DNA of 64,000 nucleotides from Paraburkholderia hayleyella (GTDB lineage: Bacteria > Pseudomonadota > Gammaproteobacteria > Burkholderiales > Burkholderiaceae), in the NCBI RefSeq assembly GCF_009455685.1, contig NZ_QPES01000001.1:930001-994000 (forward strand). The letters run 5' to 3'. The notes beneath the pieces were generated by a model, which saw only the letters and a list, made by a program, of their open reading frames with translations, was not told the origin of the DNA and did not search any database. This document shows positions 45,158 to 54,241 of this stretch, piece after piece (position 1 is the first letter of the stretch; each line of letters opens with the position of its first letter). A program made the position numbers and the translations under genes.

Positions 45158-46327
45158 ATGACTTCGCTTCAACCGATTGAGCCTTCTACTACGCTGATCC
45201 CCGAGAACAACCGCACGCGCACCATGCTGATTGGCTTCGTGACCACGGTGCTGGTGCTGGCCGCGCCGATGCTGATTGGGGCGGCGGGCGGCAATTACTG
45301 GGTGCGCGTGCTCGATTTCGCCATGCTGTACGTGATGCTCGCGCTCGGCCTGAACGTGGTGGTAGGTTTCGCGGGGCTGCTCGATTTGGGCTACATCGCG
45401 TTCTATGCGGTGGGCGCCTATGTCGGCGCGCTGCTGTCGTCGCCGCATCTGACCACCCAGTTCGAATGGATTGCCCAACTCGCGCCAAACGGCCTGCATG
45501 CACCGATCTGGTTCATCGTGCCGTGCGCGATGGCCGTGGCGGCGCTCTTTGGCGTTTTGCTGGGCGCACCGACGTTGCGCTTGCGCGGCGATTACCTCGC
45601 CATCGTCACGCTGGGCTTTGGCGAAATCGTCCGGATCTTCATGAATAACCTCGATCGCCCGGTGAATATCACTAATGGGCCGAAGGGCATCACCGGGATC
45701 GATCCGGTGACGATCGGCGGCTTCAGCCTGGCGCAGACCCATGAGTTGTTCGGCATGAAGTTTCCGTCGGTCTATCTGTATTACTACCTGTTCGTGCTGT
45801 GCGCGCTGCTCGTGATCTGGGTGTGTACCCGCTTGCAGCACTCGCGCATTGGCCGTGCCTGGGCCGCGATCCGCGAAGACGAAGTCGCCGCCAAGGCGAT
45901 GGGCATCAACACCCGCAACGTGAAGCTGCTGGCGTTTGCCATGGGCGCTTCGTTTGGCGGCTTGTCCGGGGCGATGTTCGGCGCGTTTCAGGGTTTTGTT
46001 TCGCCCGAGTCGTTCACCTTCTGGGAATCCATCGTGGTGCTCGCGTGCGTGGTGCTGGGAGGCATGGGGCATATTCCGGGCGTGATTCTGGGAGCGGTGC
46101 TGCTGGCGGTGTTCCCCGAGTTTTTGCGCTCGACGATGGGGCCGTTGCAACACGCGCTTTTCGGCCATGAGATTGTCGATACCGAAGTGATCCGCCAGTT
46201 GCTTTACGGCCTGGCGATGGTGCTCATCATGCTGTATCGCTCGGAGGGCCTGTGGCCGTCACCGAAGCACGAGGACAAGATGGCGAAACTGGCGAAGCGC
46301 AACGGCAAGAAGCCGGTGCGCGCCTGA
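45158..46327 (+). CDS. livM: Branched-chain amino-acid ABC transporter permease LivM
   Basis: 389 aa. ALGLNVVVGFAGLLDLGYIAFYAVGAY, LRGDYLAIVTLGFGEIVRIFMNN, GRAWAAIREDEVAAKAMGIN and the EAA-like loop are typical LivM. Hydrophilic residues at both ends. 13 bp after livH with AAGGAG upstream. Confidence 0.96.
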   Translation: MTSLQPIEPSTTLIPENNRTRTMLIGFVTTVLVLAAPMLIGAAGGNYWVRVLDFAMLYVMLALGLNVVVGFAGLLDLGYIAFYAVGAYVGALLSSPHLTTQFEWIAQLAPNGLHAPIWFIVPCAMAVAALFGVLLGAPTLRLRGDYLAIVTLGFGEIVRIFMNNLDRPVNITNGPKGITGIDPVTIGGFSLAQTHELFGMKFPSVYLYYYLFVLCALLVIWVCTRLQHSRIGRAWAAIREDEVAAKAMGINTRNVKLLAFAMGASFGGLSGAMFGAFQGFVSPESFTFWESIVVLACVVLGGMGHIPGVILGAVLLAVFPEFLRSTMGPLQHALFGHEIVDTEVIRQLLYGLAMVLIMLYRSEGLWPSPKHEDKMAKLAKRNGKKPVRA

Positions 46328-46345
46328 GGCTCGAGGACAACCACA

Positions 46346-47146
46346 ATGAGCGATAACGTAAGCAATGGGGCTGGCGGCAAACGCATCCGGCTCTCGGTGA
46401 AGGGCGTGAACAAGCGCTTTGGTGGCCTTCAGGCCTTGTCCGAGGTGGGCCTGCAGATCGAAGAAGGGCAAATCTATGGTTTGATTGGTCCGAATGGCGC
46501 AGGTAAAACGACCTTTTTCAACGTGATTACCGGGCTCTACACACCGGATTCGGGCGAATTCAAGCTGGACGGCGTGCCTTATACGCCCACGGCGGTGCAC
46601 CAGGTGGCCCGCGCGGGGATTGCACGGACGTTTCAGAATATCCGGCTCTTTGGCGGCATGACCGCGCTCGAAAACGTGATGGTCGGCCGTCATGTCCGGA
46701 CCAAACATGGGCTGCTGGGCGCGGTGTTCCAGACGCCTTCGGAGCGCCGCGAAGAACGCGAGATCAAGGCGCGCGCGCTGGAGTTGCTCGAATATGTGGG
46801 CGTGCTGCAATACGCCGATTACACCGCACGCAACCTGTCGTATGGGCACCAGCGCCGTCTGGAGATTGCTCGCGCGCTGGCGACCGAGCCGAAGCTGCTC
46901 GCGCTCGATGAACCCGCCGCAGGCATGAACGCAACGGAAAAAGTCGAACTGACCCGTTTGCTCGACAAGATCCGCGCCGATGGCCGCACGATCCTGCTCA
47001 TCGAGCACGACGTCAAGCTGGTGATGGGCCTGTGCAACCGGATTTCGGTGCTCGATTACGGCAAGGTGATTGCCGAAGGTTTGCCACAGGATGTGCGGCG
47101 CGACCCGAAAGTGATTGAGGCTTATCTCGGCGCGGGAGTTCACTGA
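46346..47146 (+). CDS. livG: Branched-chain amino-acid ABC transporter ATPase LivG
   Basis: 266 aa. Walker A GPNGAGKTT, Q-loop ARTFQNIRLF, signature LSYGHQRRLEIARAL, Walker B LLALDEPAAGMN and the switch IEHDVKLVMGLC are complete. The signature LSYGxQ in place of LSGGxQ is normal for LivG. 18 bp after livM. Confidence 0.96.
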   Translation: MSDNVSNGAGGKRIRLSVKGVNKRFGGLQALSEVGLQIEEGQIYGLIGPNGAGKTTFFNVITGLYTPDSGEFKLDGVPYTPTAVHQVARAGIARTFQNIRLFGGMTALENVMVGRHVRTKHGLLGAVFQTPSERREEREIKARALELLEYVGVLQYADYTARNLSYGHQRRLEIARALATEPKLLALDEPAAGMNATEKVELTRLLDKIRADGRTILLIEHDVKLVMGLCNRISVLDYGKVIAEGLPQDVRRDPKVIEAYLGAGVH

Positions 47147-47147
47147 C

Positions 47148-47873
47148 ATGAGCACGACAACCACAGCCATGCTGAAAATCAAGGGTTTGCAGGTCAACTA
47201 CGGCGGGATTCAGGCGGTCAAAGGCATCGATCTCGAAGTCGCTCAGGGCGAACTGGTGACGCTGATCGGTGCCAATGGCGCGGGCAAGACCACGACGATG
47301 AAGGCCATTACCGGCCTCAAACCCTATGCCGCTGGCGATATCGAGTACATGGGCCAGTCAATCAGGGGCCTCCCCGCGCATGAGTTGCTCAAGCGCGGGC
47401 TGGCGATGGTGCCGGAAGGGCGCGGTATTTTCGCGCGCATGTCGATCATCGAGAACATGCAGATGGGCGCGTATTTGCGCACGGACGCGGATGGCATTCG
47501 TCAGGATGTCGAGCGCATGTTTGGTTTTTTCCCGCGCCTGAAAGAGCGTGCCACGCAACTCGCAGGCACGTTATCGGGCGGCGAGCAGCAGATGCTAGCC
47601 ATGGCGCGGGCCATCATCAGCAAACCAAAGTTGTTGTTGCTCGATGAGCCGTCGATGGGCCTCTCGCCGATCATGGTCGAGAAGATCTTCGAAGTGGTGC
47701 GGGAAATTTCAAAAGAAGGGTTGACGGTACTGCTCGTCGAACAGAATGCCCGGCTGGCGCTCCAGGCGGCCAATCGCGGCTATGTGATGGATTCCGGCCT
47801 GGTGACGATGTCGGGCGATGCCAAACAGATGCTCGACGATCCGAAGGTCCGGGCCGCTTATCTGGGCGAATAG
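47148..47873 (+). CDS. livF: Branched-chain amino-acid ABC transporter ATPase LivF
   Basis: 241 aa. Walker A GANGAGKTT, signature LSGGEQQMLAMARAI, Walker B LLLLDEPSMGLSP and VEQNARLALQAANRGYVM are typical LivF. The ATG lies 1 bp after the livG stop, indicating coupling. Last gene of the operon, ended by a terminator at 47897. Confidence 0.96.
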   Translation: MSTTTTAMLKIKGLQVNYGGIQAVKGIDLEVAQGELVTLIGANGAGKTTTMKAITGLKPYAAGDIEYMGQSIRGLPAHELLKRGLAMVPEGRGIFARMSIIENMQMGAYLRTDADGIRQDVERMFGFFPRLKERATQLAGTLSGGEQQMLAMARAIISKPKLLLLDEPSMGLSPIMVEKIFEVVREISKEGLTVLLVEQNARLALQAANRGYVMDSGLVTMSGDAKQMLDDPKVRAAYLGE

Positions 47874-47896
47874 GCTGAAAAAGCGTTCATGGAACG

Positions 47897-47931
47897 AAGC
47901 GGCAAGCGCATGAGCGCTTGCCGCTTTTTTT
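47897..47931. terminator. Terminator after livF
   Basis: AAGCGGCAAGCGC (47897-47909), four-base loop, GCGCTTGCCGCTT, then a T run to 47931. It may also serve the convergent argD gene. Confidence 0.92.
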
Positions 47932-47967
47932 ACGTCCAGGCCTGCCTGTTGGGCTAGCGCTGGCGGG

Positions 47968-49179
47968 TCAGGCCGAGGGCTCAACCGGGTGAAAATCGAG
48001 CGAATCCAGCACCGTGCGCAACAGCGCCAGCATCTGGTCGATTTCGGCTTCGGTGACATTGAGCGCTGGCATGAAGCGCAGCAAGTTGGGCCGTGCGGCA
48101 TTGAGCAGCAGGCCTTCGGGCTGGAGCACGCGCGCTTTTTCGACGATCTGTGGCCCGATATCCTTGCCCAGCAGTAACGCGCGGAGCAGGCCCACGCCGC
48201 GCTCGCCCGCAAAGCCGCGCTCTTGCGATAATTCGAGCAGCTTCGCGCGCAGATACTCGCCGCGTGCCCGCACGCCCTCGAGAAAGCCCGGCGCGGTGAG
48301 TTGCGTCATCACGGCATAACCGGCTGCGGTCATCAGGGGATTGCCGTTGTAGGTGCCGCCCTGGTCGCCCGCTTCGAAGACTTCGACCTGAGCCTTGGCC
48401 AGCAGCGCAGCGAGCGGCACGCCGCCGCCGATGCCCTTGCCGAGAGTCATGACATCGGGCTCGATGCCAGCGCTTTCATAGGCGAATAGCGTGCCGCTGC
48501 GGCCGCAGCCGCTTTGCACTTCATCGACGATCAGAAGCAGATTGTGCTGCTGCGTCAGGGCTCGCAGTTGCTGCATGAATTCACGCGTGGCCGGCACGAC
48601 GCCGCCTTCACCCTGAACCGGCTCCAGCATGACCGCGACCGTCTGGCTGTTGATGAGCCGCGCCACGCTGTCGAGATCGTTGAGTTCGGCCTTGGGAAAC
48701 CCCGGCACTTGCGGTGCATAGAGCGTGTCCCAGCCAGGCTTGCCGCTAGCGGACATGGTGGCGAGCGTACGCCCATGAAAACTGTGATTGAACGTGATGA
48801 TTTCGAAGGCGCCGTTTTTGAATTTTCGGCCCCATTTGCGCGCCAGCTTGATCGCACCTTCGTTGGCCTCGGCGCCGCTGTTGGCGAAGAACACCTTGTC
48901 GAAGCAGCTGTGTTGCGTCAGCAGGCCCGCGAGCTGCGCCATCGGTTCGTTATAAAACGCAGGTGACGGGTTGATCAGCAAGCGTGCTTGCCGTTCGAGC
49001 GCGGCGATCATGCCTTCATGGCTGTGCCCGAGACTGTTGACCGCCCAGCCCTGGACGAAATCGAGGTAACGCTTGCCGTTGTTGTCATGCAGCCATGAAC
49101 CTTTGCCGTGCGTGAACACGATCTCAGGCCGGTTCGTGATGTACATCAGTGAATCAATCGGATAATCGTTGAATTGCAT
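47968..49179 (-). CDS. argD: Acetylornithine/succinylornithine transaminase
   Basis: 403 aa class-III PLP aminotransferase. MYITNRPEIVFTHGKGSWLHD with YLDFVQGWAVNSLGH, NSGAEANEGAIKLARKWG, FHGRTLATMSASG, LLIVDEVQSGCGRSGTLFAYE and the PLP-lysine motif TLGKGIGGGVPLAALLA are present. It acts in arginine biosynthesis (N-acetylornithine to semialdehyde). The Met at 49179 gives the normal N-terminus. Divergence from true ArgD to a catabolic paralogue cannot be excluded. Confidence 0.88.
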   Translation of the reverse strand: MQFNDYPIDSLMYITNRPEIVFTHGKGSWLHDNNGKRYLDFVQGWAVNSLGHSHEGMIAALERQARLLINPSPAFYNEPMAQLAGLLTQHSCFDKVFFANSGAEANEGAIKLARKWGRKFKNGAFEIITFNHSFHGRTLATMSASGKPGWDTLYAPQVPGFPKAELNDLDSVARLINSQTVAVMLEPVQGEGGVVPATREFMQQLRALTQQHNLLLIVDEVQSGCGRSGTLFAYESAGIEPDVMTLGKGIGGGVPLAALLAKAQVEVFEAGDQGGTYNGNPLMTAAGYAVMTQLTAPGFLEGVRARGEYLRAKLLELSQERGFAGERGVGLLRALLLGKDIGPQIVEKARVLQPEGLLLNAARPNLLRFMPALNVTEAEIDQMLALLRTVLDSLDFHPVEPSA

Positions 49180-49230
49180 GGCGGCCAGGCTCCTGGGAAT
49201 GCGGCAAGGCGAAGAAAGAATAGACAACAG

Positions 49231-49266
49231 GCAGCCAGCGGGGGCAGCCAGCGGGGGCAGCCAGGC
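49231..49266. repeat. Tandem 13-bp repeat GCAGCCAGCGGGG
   Basis: Two full copies and a partial third (49231, 49244, 49257) between the ferredoxin-reductase gene and argD. G-rich; no function assigned. Confidence 0.7.
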
Positions 49267-49309
49267 GAGGCAGGCGCTGCACTTGCCCCGCTGGCTTGCG
49301 CGGCGCGCT

Positions 49310-50341
49310 TTAAACCGGGTTGGCCAGATCGGCCGCGCTAGTGAACGAATCGGCGTAGAACTCGTCCGCGGGCAGCGCGTGATGTTGCGTGAAGTCGCGC
49401 TGGGCGGCTTCGACCATCACCGGCGCGCCGCAGGCATACACCTGATAGCTGGACAGGTCGGGCAGATCTTCTACCACCGCACGGTGCACGAAACCGGTGC
49501 GGCCGGTCCATGCATCGGTGGCGTCTGGCTCGGAGAGCACCGGCACGAAACGGAAGTTGGGAATCTCACGGGCCCATTGCTCGGCCAGCTCGAGCAGATA
49601 CAGGTCTTGCTTGCGGCGCGCGCCCCAGTAGAGGGTCATCGGACGCGCGAGGTTCTTGAACACCGCATGTTCGACGATGGCCTTGAGCGGAGCGAAACCG
49701 GTCCCGGAGGCTAGCAGCACGATGGGCTTGGTGGAATCTTCACGCAGAAAGAACGTGCCGAGCGGCGCTTCGAAGCGCAGGATGTCGCGCTCTTTCATGG
49801 CGCCAAACACATGATCGGTGAAGGTGCCGCCAGGCATATGGCGCAGATGCAGCTCGATGGGGCCATCGGTGTGCGGTGCGCTGGCCATCGAATAGCTGCG
49901 CCGCTTGCCGTCCTTCAGCAAAAACTCCAGATACTGCCCGGCGAGATATTGCAGCCGCTCGTTGGCGGGCAATTGCAGCTTGAGCACGATGACGTCGTCG
50001 GCCAGACGCTCGATGCTGTTGACCCGGCACGGCAGTTTTCTGATTTGCACGTCGCCTGCGCCAGCGATTTCACGAATGTCGATTTCCAGATCGGACGTGG
50101 GTGTGGCGCAGCAAAAGAGTGCCATGCCGCGGGTTTTTTCATCGTTTGATAGAGCGGATGACGAATGCGCGCCCTGATCGACCTGGCCGCTGACGAGCGT
50201 ACCTTTGCAAGAACCGCAGGCGCCGTTCTTGCAACCATAAGGCAGGCCGATGCCTTGACGCAGGGCCGCTGTGAGCACGGGTTCGTCGGGTTCTACCTGA
50301 AACTGTCGGCCGCTTTGCCGAAGGGTTACGTTGAATGCCAT
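49310..50341 (-). CDS. 2Fe-2S ferredoxin / FAD-NAD(P) reductase (AscD-like)
   Basis: 343 aa electron-transfer protein. N-terminal plant-type ferredoxin domain with cysteines in CKNGACGSCKGTL and a fourth in ALFCCATP; FAD domain RRSYSMASAP; NAD-binding LLASGTGFAPLKAIVEH and YACGAPVMVEAAQ. The layout is that of CDP-6-deoxy-delta-3,4-glucoseen reductase (AscD/RfbI) and of oxygenase reductases. Burkholderiales carry it without sugar genes nearby, as here, so its partner is unknown. Start at 50341 from the family N-terminus. Confidence 0.9.
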   Translation of the reverse strand: MAFNVTLRQSGRQFQVEPDEPVLTAALRQGIGLPYGCKNGACGSCKGTLVSGQVDQGAHSSSALSNDEKTRGMALFCCATPTSDLEIDIREIAGAGDVQIRKLPCRVNSIERLADDVIVLKLQLPANERLQYLAGQYLEFLLKDGKRRSYSMASAPHTDGPIELHLRHMPGGTFTDHVFGAMKERDILRFEAPLGTFFLREDSTKPIVLLASGTGFAPLKAIVEHAVFKNLARPMTLYWGARRKQDLYLLELAEQWAREIPNFRFVPVLSEPDATDAWTGRTGFVHRAVVEDLPDLSSYQVYACGAPVMVEAAQRDFTQHHALPADEFYADSFTSAADLANPV

Positions 50342-50407
50342 AAGAGAAATCAGGAAGGGAAGAATCGGTAATAAAGGCGGGCTGGGCCTGACATACAATG
50401 CGCCACC

Positions 50408-51457
50408 ATGAAAACGCCCCGGATTTTGCGCAGGCCGCGCGTGCTGATTGTCGGTTGTGGCGATATCGGCATGCGTTGCGTCGAGCGTTTGCACGCCCAT
50501 GCGCGTGTTTTTGCCCTCACCAGCCAGCCCGCGCGCCGGGCCTGTTTACGCGCGGCGGGGGCGAGCCCGCTGGTGGGCGATCTCGATGCCCGCCACACGC
50601 TGAAGCGGCTTGCTGGCCTTGCCACCACCGTGGTGCATCTGGCGCCGCCCCAAAAAGACGGTGAAGCTGACCACCGTACCCGGGTGCTGCTTGCCGCACT
50701 GAGCGCGAGGCCGATGCGCGCCGCAAAAAACACGGCGCACACAGCGAATACCTGCCGCCGCTGGCACAAATGCGGACACTACGCGGAACAGATACGGGGT
50801 AAACGTAAAGCGGATATTGTACCTGCCCGGAGGCGTGCGCCACTGCGGCTGGTGTATGCCAGTACGACGGGGGTGTATGGCGATTGCGCGGGCGCGCTCA
50901 TCGATGAAACACGGCCGCTGCGTCCGGCCAATATGCGGGCTAAGCGTCGCGCATCGGCTGAACGGCAGCTCCGGCAAGCCACGGCACGCGGCGCAATCAG
51001 GGCGAGTATCGCGCGTGTTCCGGGAATTTACGCGGCAGGGCGCTTGCCGTTGGCTCGTCTTGAGCGCGGTACCCCCGCGCTGGAGGCTGCGTGCGATGTG
51101 TATACAAACCATATCCATGCCGATGATCTCGCTGCGATTATCGTGCGGCTAATGACGTATGGTCGCCCTGGCCGGGTGGTTCACGCGAGCGACGACACGC
51201 AACTGAAAATGGGCGATTACTTCGACCGGGTGGCGGACGCCTGCGGTTTGCCGCGGCCGCCGCGCATCTCGCCAGCCGAGGCTGAGCAGCAGCTCGATCC
51301 GCTGTTGTTGTCTTTCATGCGCGAATCACGGCGTTTGTCGAATCTGCGGCTCAAACGCGAACTGAATATTCGTTTGCGTTATCCGTGCGTGGATGATTTT
51401 TTGCGCACGTGGGTTTCGCCGCCCCCGGCCCTGACCCTACTACCCCCAATCCCTTGA
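50408..51457 (+). CDS. NAD(P)-binding SDR-type epimerase-like protein
   Basis: 349 aa, atypical extended SDR (YeeZ-like). Rossmann motif VLIVGCGDIGMR, TVVHLAPP, LVYASTTGVYGD and RVPGIYAAGRLPLARL are visible. The usual YxxxK catalytic pair is not clear. Between the TVVHLAPP and YASTTGVYG segments (about residues 95-140) lies a strongly basic insertion rich in Arg, Lys, His and Cys. Divergent from the ferredoxin reductase, 66 bp apart. Confidence 0.85.
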   Translation: MKTPRILRRPRVLIVGCGDIGMRCVERLHAHARVFALTSQPARRACLRAAGASPLVGDLDARHTLKRLAGLATTVVHLAPPQKDGEADHRTRVLLAALSARPMRAAKNTAHTANTCRRWHKCGHYAEQIRGKRKADIVPARRRAPLRLVYASTTGVYGDCAGALIDETRPLRPANMRAKRRASAERQLRQATARGAIRASIARVPGIYAAGRLPLARLERGTPALEAACDVYTNHIHADDLAAIIVRLMTYGRPGRVVHASDDTQLKMGDYFDRVADACGLPRPPRISPAEAEQQLDPLLLSFMRESRRLSNLRLKRELNIRLRYPCVDDFLRTWVSPPPALTLLPPIP

Positions 51458-51459
51458 CG

Positions 51460-52164
51460 CTAGCTACGCAACAAGGCCAGATCGGCGGCTTCAAGCCATT
51501 GCCATGCGCCTTCGGCCAGCGTGGCGGGCAGCGCGAGCTGGCCGATGCGTTCGCGGTGCAAGTGTTCGACCCGGTTGCCTGCGGCTGCCACCATGCGTTT
51601 GACCTGGTGATATTTGCCTTCCTGCACGGTGAGTTCGAGCACATGCTCGCTACGCGCGCGGGCGGCGAGTGCGGCGAGCGGCCTGGCTTCGCCATGCAGC
51701 AGCACGCCGGCGGCCAGGGCGTCGAGCTGGGCGGTATCGAGCGCATGGCGAGTTGTCGCCAGATAACGCTTCGGCACTTTGCGTTTGGGCGAGGTGAGCG
51801 CATGCACGAACTGGCCATCATCGGATAACAGCAGGAGGCCGGTCGTATCCTGGTCGAGCCGTCCGACGCATTGCACGCCACGGGTGGCAAATTGCGCGGG
51901 CAGCAAGCTAAAGACACTCGGATGATGCTGGGGCTCGCGTGAGCATTCGTAGCCCGCGGGCTTGTTGAGGAGCAGATAGGCCCGCTCCCGGTACGGCCAG
52001 ACGCGGCCATCGACGCCAAACGTGAAGCCTTCGGACAGTGCGAGGGCGTGATCGGGATCGGTGCAGGCAACACCATCCAGCGTGACGCGACCCTGGGCGA
52101 TCAAGGCGCGGCATTGGCGCCGGGCGCCGAAACCCTGGCTGAACAGCATGCTTTCGAGATTCAT
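51460..52164 (-). CDS. rsuA: 16S rRNA pseudouridine synthase, RsuA family
   Basis: 234 aa. N-terminal S4 domain (MNLESMLFSQGFGARRQCRALIAQGRVTLDG split over residues 1-31), then the RsuA/RluB catalytic domain with active Asp in GRLDQDTTGLLLLSDD, RYLATTRHAL and EGKYHQVKRMVAAAGNRV. Members modify U516 of 16S rRNA. Starts at 52164; the long upstream open frame to 52359 is not homologous. Convergent with the SDR gene, 2 bp apart. Confidence 0.92.
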   Translation of the reverse strand: MNLESMLFSQGFGARRQCRALIAQGRVTLDGVACTDPDHALALSEGFTFGVDGRVWPYRERAYLLLNKPAGYECSREPQHHPSVFSLLPAQFATRGVQCVGRLDQDTTGLLLLSDDGQFVHALTSPKRKVPKRYLATTRHALDTAQLDALAAGVLLHGEARPLAALAARARSEHVLELTVQEGKYHQVKRMVAAAGNRVEHLHRERIGQLALPATLAEGAWQWLEAADLALLRS

Positions 52165-52577
52165 CCGGATGGGAAGCGGGTCAAAGTTAGCGTTAGCAGT
52201 GAGCGAGAAATAAAAGCGAATGGTGCGCAAGGCATGATCGGGCTGCGAGCCGCCTTTACTGCGAGATTGGGCGATGGACGGAAGCGCGCTTGCGGCGGCG
52301 CGTATTTTAGCTGGGGTTTTGCCTGGATTGCTTGGGTGGAAGATCTGGCGGGGGAACATAACCGGCTTGGGTCTTCGCCGAACGATTTCAAGTCGCTAAG
52401 CCGCTAAGCCACTGTATTGCGCTTTCGATTCAATTTTTCCCCACTTACTGCGGGTTCTTCCCACTAGGTAGGCGATGTTGAGACGTGTAAAATTTTTCGC
52501 CGTTCTCGCATGGCTGGCAATCGGACTCACCAGATTCGTTCGACCAGGCCTGACTTTCCAATACTGGGGCGTACATC
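52165..52577. other. Divergent intergenic region, rsuA / amino-acid permease
   Basis: About 410 bp, no gene seen. AT-rich patches at 52425-52445 and 52485-52500 are likely promoter sequence. Confidence 0.4.
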
Positions 52578-53975
52578 TTGAATAGTCCACAGCAGCAAGA
52601 GGGCCTGAAGCGCGGGCTGAAGAACCGTCACATCCAGCTCATTGCGCTGGGCGGTGCCATTGGCACCGGGCTTTTTATGGGCTCGGCCAGCGTCTTGCGG
52701 TCGGCCGGGCCATCGATGATTCTCGGCTATGCAGTGGGCGGCATGATTGCGTTCATGATCATGCGCCAACTTGGCGAGATGATCGCGCAAGAGCCTGTGG
52801 CGGGTACCTTCAGCCATTTCGCCTACAAGTACTGGGGCGATTTTCCGGGGTTCTTGTCTGGGTGGAACTACTGGGTGCTGTATGTGCTGGTCAGCATGGC
52901 GGAGTTGACCGCCATCGGCACCTATGTGCATTTCTGGTGGCCGCAGGTGCCGGCCTGGGTGTCCACGCTGGTGTGTTTCATCGGCATTAATGCGATCAAC
53001 CTCACCAATGTGAAAGCCTACGGCGAAACCGAATTCTGGTTTGCCATCGTCAAGGTCGTGGCGGTGATCGGCATGATCCTTTTTGGCGGCTATTTGCTGC
53101 TGAGCGGCCATGGTGGCCCGCAAGCCTCGATCACCAACCTCTGGCGCGATGGCGGTTTTTTCCCGCATGGCTTTCATGGCTTGTTCATGACACTGGCCGT
53201 GATCATGTTCTCGTTTGGCGGGCTGGAACTAATCGGAATCACCGCAGCAGAGGCGGCTGATCCGCAAAAGAGCATTCCGAAAGCTATCAACCAGGTGATT
53301 TACCGGATTCTGATTTTTTATATCGGTTCGCTGCTGGTGCTGCTGTCGCTATATCCGTGGAACCAGGTGGCGGCAGGCGCCAGCCCGTTCGTGATGATCT
53401 TTTCGCAGATTGGCTACACTTTGACCGCGAACATTCTCAATACGGTGGTGCTGACAGCGGCGCTGTCGGTGTACAACAGCAGCGTGTACGCCAATAGCCG
53501 AATGCTTTACGGCCTGGCCGAGCAGGGCAACGCGCCGCGCCTGCTGATGAAAGTGGACCGCCGTGGTGTGCCGTACATGGCAATCGGGCTGTCGGCGCTG
53601 GTCACGTTCGCCTGTGTGATCGTTAATTACCTGGTTCCAGCGCGAGCGCTGGAGATACTGATGGCGCTTGTGGTGGCCGCGCTGGTGTTGAACTGGGCGC
53701 TGATCAGCCTGACCCATCTGAAATCGCGCCGGGCGATGGAAGCCGAGGGCCAGACGCTGGTGTTCAAGTCGTTCTGGTTCCCGGTGAGCAACTGGATCTG
53801 TCTTGCTTTTATGGTAATGATTTTGGTCATTCTGATCCTGACACCCGGCCTGTGGATATCGGCCGGGCTCGTGCCAGTCTGGTTGCTGCTGATGTGGGGC
53901 TGCTATAAGTTAAAGCGTTACTGCAATACTGCAACATTCCGGTACTGTCTCAAGCTGATGGGATATAACAGATGA
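52578..53975 (+). CDS. Amino-acid permease (APC, AroP/GABA-permease group)
   Basis: 465 aa, 12 membrane segments. LKRGLKNRHIQLIALGGAIGTGLFMGSA, AGPSMILGYAVGG, GEMIAQEPVAGTFSHFAYKYWG, FSFGGLELIGITAAEAADPQKSIPKAINQV and YNSSVYANSRMLYGLA are signatures of the amino-acid transporter subfamily that includes AroP, PheP, ProY and GabP. The exact substrate cannot be decided. The start is a TTG at 52578. Followed by a terminator. Confidence 0.93.
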   Translation: MNSPQQQEGLKRGLKNRHIQLIALGGAIGTGLFMGSASVLRSAGPSMILGYAVGGMIAFMIMRQLGEMIAQEPVAGTFSHFAYKYWGDFPGFLSGWNYWVLYVLVSMAELTAIGTYVHFWWPQVPAWVSTLVCFIGINAINLTNVKAYGETEFWFAIVKVVAVIGMILFGGYLLLSGHGGPQASITNLWRDGGFFPHGFHGLFMTLAVIMFSFGGLELIGITAAEAADPQKSIPKAINQVIYRILIFYIGSLLVLLSLYPWNQVAAGASPFVMIFSQIGYTLTANILNTVVLTAALSVYNSSVYANSRMLYGLAEQGNAPRLLMKVDRRGVPYMAIGLSALVTFACVIVNYLVPARALEILMALVVAALVLNWALISLTHLKSRRAMEAEGQTLVFKSFWFPVSNWICLAFMVMILVILILTPGLWISAGLVPVWLLLMWGCYKLKRYCNTATFRYCLKLMGYNR

Positions 53976-54024
53976 AGCTTGGCGGATAGCCGGCGTTTTC
54001 ACGTGGCTTGAGGTGTGTACAGTA

Positions 54025-54066
54025 AAAAACCGGGTTTGCCGTTCAGTGCGGCGAACCCGGTTTTAT
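54025..54066 (+). terminator. Terminator after the permease
   Basis: AAACCGGGTTTGCCG pairs with CGGCGAACCCGGTTT around a short loop, then TTTTATTTT. Confidence 0.9.
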
Positions 54067-54241
54067 TTTGCGCCGCCGTTTTTTATCTGAACGCCAGGTC
54101 GTGGGGTGTTACTTAAGGAATCCGGGAATCCGGTCATCGGTTCCCTGAAACAGCTGGCTGGGTTATCAGCCGATGCGACCTCGGTGCGAGAGAAGCCGAT
54201 GTCTGCCTGAAGCCCGATCTAACGATAAAGAGACTCAATCA

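Noticed and set aside
49231..49266. Tandem 13-bp repeats as a CRISPR-like array
   Set aside because: There are no spacers between the units and no cas genes; it is a simple tandem repeat.
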